Part shown: positions 1 through 6,728 of the stretch, piece by piece | Layout of the letters: each line of letters opens with the position of its first letter | Numbering within the stretch: the first letter of the stretch is position 1 | Assembly: GCA_964387625.1 (NCBI GenBank) | Contig: CAYLWN010000011.1 | Coordinates: forward strand, 1 to 30,707 | DNA from: CAYLWN01 sp964387625 | GTDB lineage: Bacteria; Patescibacteriota; Microgenomatia; UBA10105 | Direction of reading: 5' to 3' | Length of the DNA: 30,707 nucleotides | Notes under the pieces: generated by a model | Seen by the model: the letters and a program-made list of their open reading frames with translations, nothing else | Databases searched by the model: none | Told to the model about the DNA's origin: nothing | Program-made: the position numbers and the translations under genes

Positions 1-116
1 TCAATCCGGCTTAACCTTGAAGGTTCACTCCAACCCATAGCAAATGCAACTTCGAGTTGAGATATATTTTTCTGAAGCCGGTAATCTTTAATAAGTCCAC
101 CTAAAGTTGCTGACAT
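1..116 (-). CDS. HTH (Cro/C1-type) transcriptional regulator, N-terminal part only
   Basis: The reverse strand reads from an ATG at 114-116 to the window edge, giving 38 codons that begin MSATLGGLIKDYRLQKNISQ and continue LEVAFAMGWSEPSRLSRI. The pattern of a first helix ending in R-x-x-x-x-I-S-Q, a turn and then a recognition helix with S-x-x-S-R-x-E/R is that of XRE-family DNA-binding domains. The rest of the protein lies outside the window. Its promoter has an extended -10 only six bases before the start codon, so the transcript is probably leaderless. It diverges from the NUDIX operon, with a palindromic box between the two genes, which suggests it represses itself and its neighbour. The fold is fairly certain; the target is inferred. 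Confidence 0.8.
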   Translation of the reverse strand, partial: MSATLGGLIKDYRLQKNISQLEVAFAMGWSEPSRLSRI

Positions 117-122
117 AACACT

Positions 123-148
123 ATTATAACATAATAATAATATATCAA
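123..148 (-). promoter_or_regulatory. Promoter of the HTH regulator, extended -10
   Basis: On the minus strand TATAAT lies at 128-123, preceded by TGT (131-129), giving a full extended -10. A TTGATA at 148-143 lies 14 bases upstream, shorter than usual, but an extended -10 can work without a good -35. Six bases separate the -10 from the ATG, so the transcript would start at or near the start codon. Confidence 0.6.
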
Positions 149-194
149 TTATTTATATCAAATATTTGACTTAATTAATTAAGTGTAGTAATCT
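144..194 (+). promoter_or_regulatory. Promoter and candidate operator for the NUDIX-epimerase operon
   Basis: TTGACT (166-171) is followed after 17 bases by TAATCT (189-194), a modest -10. The perfect 12-base palindrome TCAAATATTTGA (158-169) overlaps the -35. The 34 bases 144-177 match 1714-1747 at 30 positions; the second copy lies over the promoter of the 1804 gene. An operator for the adjacent HTH regulator is the natural reading, but binding is inferred. Confidence 0.5.
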
Positions 195-250
195 CAAAAA
201 TTGAAGAGATAGTTTTTATGAAAAACCAATTCATTTTAATTGATTTCTGC

Positions 251-270
251 GGTTTGTCTTTCGGCAAACC
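251..270 (+). promoter_or_regulatory. Hairpin directly before the NUDIX ribosome binding site
   Basis: GGTTTGTC (251-258) pairs with GGCAAACC (263-270), eight pairs including one G-T, around a TTTC loop. The Shine-Dalgarno-like AGAGG follows at 271-275. It could tune translation or stabilise the 5' end of the mRNA. There is no T-run, so it is not a classic terminator. Confidence 0.45.
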
Positions 271-285
271 AGAGGAATTAATAAC

Positions 286-825
286 ATGAGATTAAGAATA
301 ACAAAAGAAATAGATTATATATACTGTCCTACTTGTAAGAATAAACTTACTTATCATAATTTTGATAAACAGAATGTACTTGCTTGTAATTTATGTTCTT
401 TTACTTTTTGGAATAATCCGCAACCCGTGGTTTCAGCTTTGATTGAAATTAACGGAAAAGTATTGTTAATAAAAAGAAAAGGCCAAACATATAATGGTTT
501 TTGGGCATTGCCTGGAGGAATAATTAATTCTTTTGAAGAACCTAGCCAAAGTATAAAACGAGAAGTAAAAGAAGAATGTGGATTAACTGTAACTGACTTA
601 GATCTATTGGATGCCTATTTGATTATCTATGCCCCAAACGGACTGAATAAAAAACCTTCCCATACTTCAATTGATTTGATTTATAAATGTGGAATTAAAG
701 AAAAGAGTATTAAAAAGTTTACTTCTAATGAAGTTTCTAAAGTTGCTCTTTTTAATAAAGAAACATTACCAGAAAATATAGCTTTTAAGCATAGGGAAAT
801 GATTTATAAACATTATCTTTATTAA
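286..825 (+). CDS. NUDIX hydrolase with N-terminal zinc ribbon
   Basis: The 179-residue protein begins with a zinc ribbon made by C14-x2-C17 and C34-x2-C37. A NUDIX domain follows whose box is complete: G78, E84, then R92-E93 and E96-E97 and G99, matching GX5EX7REUXEEXGU. The E93/E96/E97 cluster would bind the metal that hydrolyses a nucleoside diphosphate linked to another group (X). The zinc-ribbon-plus-NUDIX architecture occurs in NADH pyrophosphatase-like and ADP-ribose pyrophosphatase-like proteins, but the NudC specificity motif is not evident, so the substrate is unknown. AGAGG 11 bases upstream supports the start. The epimerase-like gene follows after 28 bases, so the two are probably co-transcribed and may act on nucleotide sugars. 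Confidence 0.9.
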   Translation: MRLRITKEIDYIYCPTCKNKLTYHNFDKQNVLACNLCSFTFWNNPQPVVSALIEINGKVLLIKRKGQTYNGFWALPGGIINSFEEPSQSIKREVKEECGLTVTDLDLLDAYLIIYAPNGLNKKPSHTSIDLIYKCGIKEKSIKKFTSNEVSKVALFNKETLPENIAFKHREMIYKHYLY

Positions 826-853
826 GGAGAAATAGAAAGAATAGAGGAAAATT

Positions 854-1708
854 ATGCGAGTCGCTGTAACTGGAGGAAATGGATTTATTGGAAGCCATCT
901 AGTCAATGAATTAAAAAAGAAAAGACATCAAGTTGATGTATTGTCTAACTCAATCGAAAAAGAAACTAAAGGGTATATAAAAGCCGATATAACCGATAGA
1001 GAAATAATATTAAAAGTTATTCCAAATTATGACGTGGTTTATCATCTGGCAGGACTTTTGGGAACTAGCGAGCTTTTAACTAAATCTTATGAGGCTTCCA
1101 GAGTAAACATTTTAGGTACAGTTAATATTTTAGATGGAGCATTAAAGAATAAAACTAAAATTGTACATATTACAAAACCTAATTACTGGCTAAATACTTA
1201 TTCAATTACTAAATATGCTGGGGAATCATTTGCCAAGATGTATCATAAAGAGTTTAAACTGCCAACAGTATCAATCAGATGGTATAACGTCTATGGTACT
1301 AATCAGTCATTCCATTGTCAAAAAGCTGTACCATTTTTTATCAGATGGGCGTTACAGAATAAGCCAATAATGATTTGGGGAAACGGCGAACAGACAATGG
1401 ATTTAATCTATGCCACTGATGCGGTTAGGGCAACAATTGCTATTGGTGAAAAGAAAGAATTTGAAGGCCAAACTATTGATGTAGGTTCGGGCATAGAAAC
1501 TTCAGTTAATAAACTAGCAGAAATGATTGTTTTTTTAACTAAAAGTAAATCTAAAATAGAACATTTAGATATGCGTCCTGGTGAAGATGAAAATACAAAA
1601 TTATGTGCAGAAGTTGATATTCTTAAAAAACTTAATTTCAAATTTGAATATAATTTAGAAAAGGGATTAAAAGAAACTGTAGAGTGGTATCAACAAAATT
1701 CTACTTAA
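854..1708 (+). CDS. NAD-dependent epimerase/dehydratase (extended SDR family)
   Basis: The 284-residue protein opens with a Rossmann fold carrying TGGNGFIG (residues 6-13), the NAD-binding glycine motif. D45 in ADITD and HLAG (64-67) are typical of sugar-nucleotide SDR enzymes, and the catalytic pair is Y116 and K120 (YSITK). RWYNVYG and the GEQTMDLIYATDAV segment match UDP-glucose 4-epimerase-like proteins. The usual active-site Ser/Thr strand (here HITKP, T107) lies only nine residues before the tyrosine; most relatives have a longer loop there with a VYG motif. AGAGGA lies just upstream of the ATG. The reaction is probably epimerisation or dehydration of a nucleotide sugar, but the exact substrate cannot be read. 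Confidence 0.85.
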   Translation: MRVAVTGGNGFIGSHLVNELKKKRHQVDVLSNSIEKETKGYIKADITDREIILKVIPNYDVVYHLAGLLGTSELLTKSYEASRVNILGTVNILDGALKNKTKIVHITKPNYWLNTYSITKYAGESFAKMYHKEFKLPTVSIRWYNVYGTNQSFHCQKAVPFFIRWALQNKPIMIWGNGEQTMDLIYATDAVRATIAIGEKKEFEGQTIDVGSGIETSVNKLAEMIVFLTKSKSKIEHLDMRPGEDENTKLCAEVDILKKLNFKFEYNLEKGLKETVEWYQQNST

Positions 1709-1713
1709 TTTTA

Positions 1714-1764
1714 ATCAATTAATAATATCAAATACTTGACATAATTAGATGATTGCACTATTCT
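1714..1764 (+). promoter_or_regulatory. Strong promoter of the 1804 gene with the shared palindromic box
   Basis: A consensus TTGACA (1736-1741) is followed after exactly 17 bases by TATTCT (1759-1764). TCAAATACTTGA (1728-1739), a one-mismatch version of the palindrome at 158-169, overlaps the -35. The surrounding 34 bases (1714-1747) match 144-177 at 30 positions, implying shared regulation. Confidence 0.65.
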
Positions 1765-1803
1765 ACTTGTAATTAGGTAAGAAAACTCTATTTCTAAGAA
1801 TAT

Positions 1804-2226
1804 ATGTTTATGCAGAATAGCTATTTTTGTCCAATGAGAGCGGTCAGAGTTTATTTAAAAAGACTGAAATATCTATCTTGTGTGACTAGAGATAAAACCT
1901 ATTTAATATTTTGTGAAAATACCAAGTATTATCTGGAAGGCAAAATCACCCGGAAATTTTATGCAAATTTAGCTGATGAATTACTTCATGCAGGAAATGA
2001 AAGTCAAATCTGGCGCAAACTTGATTTATTACCGGAAATGTTGAAGACAGCTTCAGTGATCGAAAAACTAATACCTGATGAACAAATATCTAAAATTAAT
2101 TTATTATTAATCCAGTATTTACAAAAACGAAAACAAAAATTTTCTCTAACTTCATCAATTACTGCAGGTTTGGAAAAACTAGCCCAATCTTATGTAGGTT
2201 TATTATCTATTTCATCCCGCATATAA
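1804..2226 (+). CDS. Hypothetical protein, 140 residues, no recognised domain
   Basis: I do not recognise this protein. It is soluble and basic, has no membrane segment or signal peptide, and its second half (from about residue 75) looks helical, with repeated Leu/Ile/Lys patterns. Cysteines are at residues 9, 26 and 37. The first ATG has no Shine-Dalgarno site and a second ATG lies two codons later, so the exact start is uncertain; M11 is also possible. It has its own consensus promoter (1736-1764) with the same palindromic box as the NUDIX operon, which argues that it is a real gene in the same small regulon. It stands alone, 206 bases before the ammonia-lyase cluster. Confidence 0.6.
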   Translation: MFMQNSYFCPMRAVRVYLKRLKYLSCVTRDKTYLIFCENTKYYLEGKITRKFYANLADELLHAGNESQIWRKLDLLPEMLKTASVIEKLIPDEQISKINLLLIQYLQKRKQKFSLTSSITAGLEKLAQSYVGLLSISSRI

Positions 2227-2289
2227 ATAGAAGTAGCTAAAATCTCCAAAAATATCTTTTTCTCTTTATATCATTCCATAAAAATAGTG

Positions 2290-2383
2290 ATAGAATAACG
2301 ACATTAGTATTTGAAAAAAATTATCTTATTCTTAACATAAGAATTATGGGATTCGTAGTTATTCTATGTTAAAATTCTATAAT
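2290..2383 (+). promoter_or_regulatory. Control region of the ammonia-lyase cluster with nested dyads
   Basis: A perfect TATAAT lies at 2378-2383, giving a leader of about 40 bases before the ATG at 2433; no good -35 is visible. Upstream are two inverted repeats. The outer one pairs 2290-2302 (ATAGAATAACGAC) with 2355-2367 (GTAGTTATTCTAT), 12 of 13 matching, with its right arm where the -35 should be. The inner one, 2328-2344, has seven-base arms ATTCTTA/TAAGAAT around ACA. A weak -35 covered by dyads suggests control by an activator or repressor. Confidence 0.45.
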
Positions 2384-2432
2384 ATCAAAGAAGAGATTTT
2401 TATTTAAAAACTATTTCATTTCTTTTTATTTT

Positions 2433-4112
2433 ATGAAAAATGTAGATTATTTGCAGAAAAGCTTGGTTGAAATAAATCGAAACCTTTCCATGAAAAAACC
2501 TAATGTAATATTAACGGGTAAAGACCTTACTATACAGGATATTCTTTCAGTAGCAATTCGAAAGACGAAAGTATTATTTACTGACGATCCTCGTATTTTA
2601 AATAAAATGAACGCCAGCTATGGACAAATGATCGAACAGATAGAAAAAGGTATACCAATATATGGCTGCAATACTGGTTACGGTGCTCGGGCTTCCCAAA
2701 TTTTAAATAAGGGTACATTAGAAAAAAGACTTGAGATATCAAAACTGATTTCAGAAAGTATTGTTCATACTGATATAGGTGTTGGACCTGTATTAAGCAA
2801 AGAGATTGTTCGGGCCGCAATTTTAATCAGAATTAATATGTTGGTAAATGGAGTAAGTGCTGTCAGAATTCAAGATTTAGACATATTTCGTAAAACATTA
2901 AATAAGAACATTACACCGGTAGTTAATGTATATGGAGGCTTAGGTGCTTCTGGAGATTTACCTCAAAATAGTCGGGTACTAAGCGCAATGAGACAGCTAT
3001 CCGGAGTAAAAGTCTACTTTGAGGATGACAAGATTGGTGAAGCAAAGCAAATTCTTACAAGAAACGGAATTCCGCGATTATTGCTTGAACCAAAAGCTGG
3101 ATTAGGATTAGTAAATGGTGATAATTTTTCAACAGCTGCTGCTACACTTATTGTAAATGAACTTATAGAATTTATACTGATTTCTGATGTGTTGGGAGCA
3201 TTGGTGGTTGAGGTTCTTAGGGGAAGCAATAGATCATTCCATCCATTTTTATCAGCAATAAGACCTCACCCGTGTCAACTGGAATTAAGTAATTTATATC
3301 TCTATTTGTTAAAAGGAAGTAAACTTGCATACCAAGAATTAAAAGGGCATTCAATACGACCTAACGGAATAAAAATTCAAGACGCCTATAGTTTACGATG
3401 TATTATTCAATCCGAAGGATTGAATAGAGAGTTAATTAAATGGGCATTACAAACAATTACTATCAATGCCAACTCAGTATCAGATAATCCTTTGTGGGTG
3501 TCTCCAGAGTTTGTAACAGAGGGAGAAAAACCATGGCAATGGGTTAGTGGAGGTAATTTTTTTGCTGGTCATATGGGTGAAGTTATCGATACGATGCGTA
3601 AAATTATCACCCGCTTAATCAAGCGTAATGACAGACATTTACACCGTATGGTATGTCCTCATGAAAATAATGGATTAACAGCTAATTTATCCGATAAACA
3701 AGCATTATCTATGTGTGCTTTTAAAGGAATCCAGTTGCAGTCAGGTATGTTCGATGTATACTCAATGTTGTTGGCTATGCCGGTTACAACAATGTTTGGT
3801 ATTCATGAGGAAGCAAATCAGGATATAACACCACATGCAATGACATCAGCAATATTAGCTTGGGAAAATTTGAAATTACTCAAATACTCTTTAGCTATGA
3901 ATTTATTGGCTGTTATGCAAGCTGTGGATTTGCGTGGTGGTCCGGAACTTCTTTCTCCGCGAACCAGACCACTTTACCACTTTATTAGATTAAAATCAAA
4001 ATATGTAACCAGGGAACGGCCTCTTAATAATGATATTGAGGTGTTGGCTAAGACGATAGAAAACGGGGAAATGATTAAAATATTACGGGAAAAAGTTCTG
4101 CAGGATTTATAA
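2433..4112 (+). CDS. Aromatic amino acid ammonia-lyase or aminomutase (HAL/PAL/TAL family, MIO enzyme)
   Basis: The 559-residue protein has the full set of MIO-enzyme signatures. Ala-Ser-Gly at 172-174, within GASGDL, forms the MIO prosthetic group. The catalytic Tyr is Y77 in YGCNTGYG. The substrate-pocket motifs are NGDN at 228-231, QDAYSLR at 316-322, SDNPL at 350-354 and NQD at 462-464. In this family the residue pair just before xxGVG sets specificity: Ser-His in histidine lyases, Phe-Leu in phenylalanine lyases, His-Leu in tyrosine lyases. Here it is H112-T113, so tyrosine or a similar phenol is likelier than histidine. It would release ammonia to give p-coumarate, or move the amine to give a beta-amino acid. 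No Hut genes accompany it. It heads a four-gene cluster and its ATG has no Shine-Dalgarno site. Confidence 0.85.
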   Translation: MKNVDYLQKSLVEINRNLSMKKPNVILTGKDLTIQDILSVAIRKTKVLFTDDPRILNKMNASYGQMIEQIEKGIPIYGCNTGYGARASQILNKGTLEKRLEISKLISESIVHTDIGVGPVLSKEIVRAAILIRINMLVNGVSAVRIQDLDIFRKTLNKNITPVVNVYGGLGASGDLPQNSRVLSAMRQLSGVKVYFEDDKIGEAKQILTRNGIPRLLLEPKAGLGLVNGDNFSTAAATLIVNELIEFILISDVLGALVVEVLRGSNRSFHPFLSAIRPHPCQLELSNLYLYLLKGSKLAYQELKGHSIRPNGIKIQDAYSLRCIIQSEGLNRELIKWALQTITINANSVSDNPLWVSPEFVTEGEKPWQWVSGGNFFAGHMGEVIDTMRKIITRLIKRNDRHLHRMVCPHENNGLTANLSDKQALSMCAFKGIQLQSGMFDVYSMLLAMPVTTMFGIHEEANQDITPHAMTSAILAWENLKLLKYSLAMNLLAVMQAVDLRGGPELLSPRTRPLYHFIRLKSKYVTRERPLNNDIEVLAKTIENGEMIKILREKVLQDL

Positions 4113-4184
4113 GATTAGACGATTGTAGTTTTTAAATTCTCAGTGCAAAACAAAGTCAAAAAATTTGATTAATAAAAAGTACAT

Positions 4185-5669
4185 ATGCATAGTTCGTTTA
4201 AACTGTTAGATTCATATTTTAATACCGATTTTAGCAAACAGTTAGCCGTTTATAACAACGAAAATCGATTAGAACAAAATTCAAAAAAAAATGTTTTATA
4301 TCTTTTTCATCAAGCAGCTGAACGTATAGTTGCATATAAACATTTTCTTAAAAAGAATAAAATCAAACACAGAAAAATAAAATCCCTCAAAGATTATGCT
4401 CGGGTTCCGACTACTAGTAAGGAAAATTATATTCAAAAATATGATGTGAATTTGCGCTGTTGGGATAGTGACATGTCACAAATACATATGATTTCTACCA
4501 GCTCTGGTACTACAGGTGATCCGCATTTTTGGCCGAGAACTCTTAAACATGAAATAGATGGTGCGTATCTTCATGAATTTCTCTTAAATGAGGTCTTCAA
4601 AGCTGATCAAGTGTCAACACTGTTTATCAACGGATTTGCGATGGGTAATTGGATAGCCGGAACATTTACTTTAGCTTGTGTAAATTTACTAGCCTGGAAA
4701 GGATATCCTTTAACTATTATGACTCCGGGATACGATCTAGAAGCAGTCTTAGAACTTCTGGAAAAAGTCTCGGAAAAATTTAAACAGACTATTATAGCGG
4801 GACATACACCGTTTCTAAAAGAACTGATCGATGAAGGTACGAAACGGCATCTGGATTGGGAGAAGCTTAATTGTAAATTTTTAGGTACTGGTCAAGGAAT
4901 TACGGAAAAATGGCGCAGTTATATACTTTCTTTAGTTAAAGCGAAAGATTATTGCCGGACATTTCTTAACTTATACGGTTCTGCAGATGCTTCTCTAATG
5001 GGGTTTGAGACGCCGTTATCAATTGATCTAAGAAAGTTAATTATTGACAATAATTTGTATCAGCAATTATTTAATGACCAGCGTATACCGTCTTTATATA
5101 ATTACGACCCGCGTTTAACTTTTTTTGAAGTTGAAGGAAAAGAATTGCTTATTACCAAAGACTCCGGTTGTCCTTTGTTGAGATATAACATTCATGATGA
5201 AGGAGGAATAATAAATTGTACTCAATTACTCAGACAAATTAAAATCCTGTCTCAGTCGGATAAAATATCAGAACAACAGTTAAAATTACCCTTTGTATAT
5301 TTATATGGCCGTTCGAAATTTATGGTAAAGATTTATGGTGCAAATATTTATTCTGAACATGTACAATTGGCAATTGATGATAAGTCTTTACAACCTGATC
5401 TTACCGGCAGGTTTATTCTTGAAAGTGATTACGACAATGAACATAATCCCCGTTTGATTTGCCGGATTGAATTGGCTTCCGGAGTTAAATCACATCCTCT
5501 AAGAGCAGATTTAATTAAACGAGTATTTATTTCCGAAGTAGCGAAGGTAAATAAAGAATATCAATATGTATTAACCAACATGGGTAAAAAGGTAGAGCCG
5601 ATAATTATTTTACATAGTCATGGTGACATAAAATATTTTCCTATCGGTATTGTGAAAAAGACTGTCTAG
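4185..5669 (+). CDS. Adenylate-forming enzyme, phenylacetate-CoA ligase (PaaK)-like
   Basis: The 494-residue protein carries the ATP-binding P-loop of the ANL superfamily, STSSGTTG (104-111). YGSADAS (264-270) stands where PaaK-type enzymes have their second adenylate motif. RYNIHDEG follows at 333-340, then the hinge region GRSKFM and YGANIY (375-389), which corresponds to GRSDDM and RGVNVFP in PaaK. The hinge aspartates are replaced by Lys-Phe, so domain rotation or the second half-reaction may differ. A lysine pair near the C-terminus (KKTV) may stand for the catalytic Lys. Such enzymes activate an aryl or arylalkanoic acid as acyl-AMP and usually pass it to CoA. Its position between the ammonia-lyase and the E1-like gene (11-base gap) suggests its substrate is the lyase product. 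Confidence 0.8.
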   Translation: MHSSFKLLDSYFNTDFSKQLAVYNNENRLEQNSKKNVLYLFHQAAERIVAYKHFLKKNKIKHRKIKSLKDYARVPTTSKENYIQKYDVNLRCWDSDMSQIHMISTSSGTTGDPHFWPRTLKHEIDGAYLHEFLLNEVFKADQVSTLFINGFAMGNWIAGTFTLACVNLLAWKGYPLTIMTPGYDLEAVLELLEKVSEKFKQTIIAGHTPFLKELIDEGTKRHLDWEKLNCKFLGTGQGITEKWRSYILSLVKAKDYCRTFLNLYGSADASLMGFETPLSIDLRKLIIDNNLYQQLFNDQRIPSLYNYDPRLTFFEVEGKELLITKDSGCPLLRYNIHDEGGIINCTQLLRQIKILSQSDKISEQQLKLPFVYLYGRSKFMVKIYGANIYSEHVQLAIDDKSLQPDLTGRFILESDYDNEHNPRLICRIELASGVKSHPLRADLIKRVFISEVAKVNKEYQYVLTNMGKKVEPIIILHSHGDIKYFPIGIVKKTV

Positions 5670-5680
5670 TTTAAATTTAT

Positions 5681-6703
5681 ATGACCAATCTTTTAATAAA
5701 AAGACTGCAAAATCAAAAACAACAGTTACTTGAAGAATTGTGGGATGTTGCTGCGTTTGACGATACTTCATATGACACTTTTGCCCAGACAATTGAAACA
5801 CATTTTTCAAATACCGATACACAATTACCTCTCCCTAATCTTTGTTTTGAATTATCAACTGTAAGAAACAGGAACTTAATTACTGCAGCAGAACAAAGGA
5901 AACTCAAAAAAACAGTTGTTGGTTTTTTGGGTTTAAGTGTGGGTAGTCATAGTGCTTTGACCTGGATGATGGAATCTCGGGCAGACACTATTAAAATTGC
6001 TGATCCTGACAATCTGGACGCTGTTAATTTAAACCGTTTACGGTTTAGTTGGGGAGATATTGGTAAAACAAAAGTAGACGTAGTTAAAACTTATATCGCT
6101 CAAATCAATCCTTTTGTAAATATTGTTGGAACTACAAATGTATCTGCGGAGAGTATGATTACTTTATTTGATACTTCTCCCAAAATTAAATTAGTAGTGG
6201 ATGCTATTGATAGCATGAAAGGCAAAATTCTTTTACGAAAATTAGCACGTCAAAGGCATCTCCCGCTAATATCAGCAGCTGATATTGGTGATAATGTTAT
6301 GTTAGATATTGAGAGATATGATTTAGATCCGCAACCGGAACTTTTTTTAGGTCGATTGCCCGGAATTGATCAAGTTAATATTGATGAGCTGTCAACTATT
6401 GAAAAGAAAAAATTAATAATCAAATTAGTTGGATTTAAAAATAATAGTGAGAGAATGCTTAATTCATTATTAAATATTGGAAAGAGTGTGTCAACATGGC
6501 CGCAATTAGGTGCTACAGCAACAATTGCCGGTGGTATAGTAGCGACATCTATTAAAAAAATAATATTAGGCGAAAAGGTTAAAAGTGGCAGATATTACTT
6601 ATTATTAGATAATTTGCTTGTTTCAGATATAAATTTGGAAGATAATAAAAAACGTTGTGATAAAATAATTAAGAAAATAAAATATGAGTTAAGTATAAAA
6701 TAA
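5681..6703 (+). CDS. E1/ThiF/MoeB-like adenylating protein without zinc or catalytic cysteines
   Basis: The 340-residue protein has a ThiF-type Rossmann domain after about 75 helical residues. The nucleotide loop is GFLGLSVGS (81-89) in place of GxGGLG. D108/D110, N116-L-N-R119 (arginine finger), K129/K131 and D174-x-x-D177 match the ATP-handling residues of MoeB and ThiF. Only two cysteines exist (C55, C326), so the CxxC zinc pairs and any crossover-loop thioester cysteine are absent. It may therefore adenylate a carboxylate without a thioester relay. The nitroreductase gene follows after 25 bases. From memory, mycobacterial Rv1355c (annotated MoeY) joins a ThiF and a nitroreductase domain in one chain of about the summed length (340+365), which supports a functional pair. 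The substrate is unknown. Confidence 0.8.
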   Translation: MTNLLIKRLQNQKQQLLEELWDVAAFDDTSYDTFAQTIETHFSNTDTQLPLPNLCFELSTVRNRNLITAAEQRKLKKTVVGFLGLSVGSHSALTWMMESRADTIKIADPDNLDAVNLNRLRFSWGDIGKTKVDVVKTYIAQINPFVNIVGTTNVSAESMITLFDTSPKIKLVVDAIDSMKGKILLRKLARQRHLPLISAADIGDNVMLDIERYDLDPQPELFLGRLPGIDQVNIDELSTIEKKKLIIKLVGFKNNSERMLNSLLNIGKSVSTWPQLGATATIAGGIVATSIKKIILGEKVKSGRYYLLLDNLLVSDINLEDNKKRCDKIIKKIKYELSIK

Positions 6704-6728
6704 TACCCTTTTAAATATTTAAGTTTAA

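Noticed and set aside
2433..4112. Histidine degradation (hutH) assignment
   Set aside because: The specificity pair is His-Thr rather than Ser-His, the C-terminal motif is NQD as in PAL/TAL, and no hutU, hutI or hutG is nearby.
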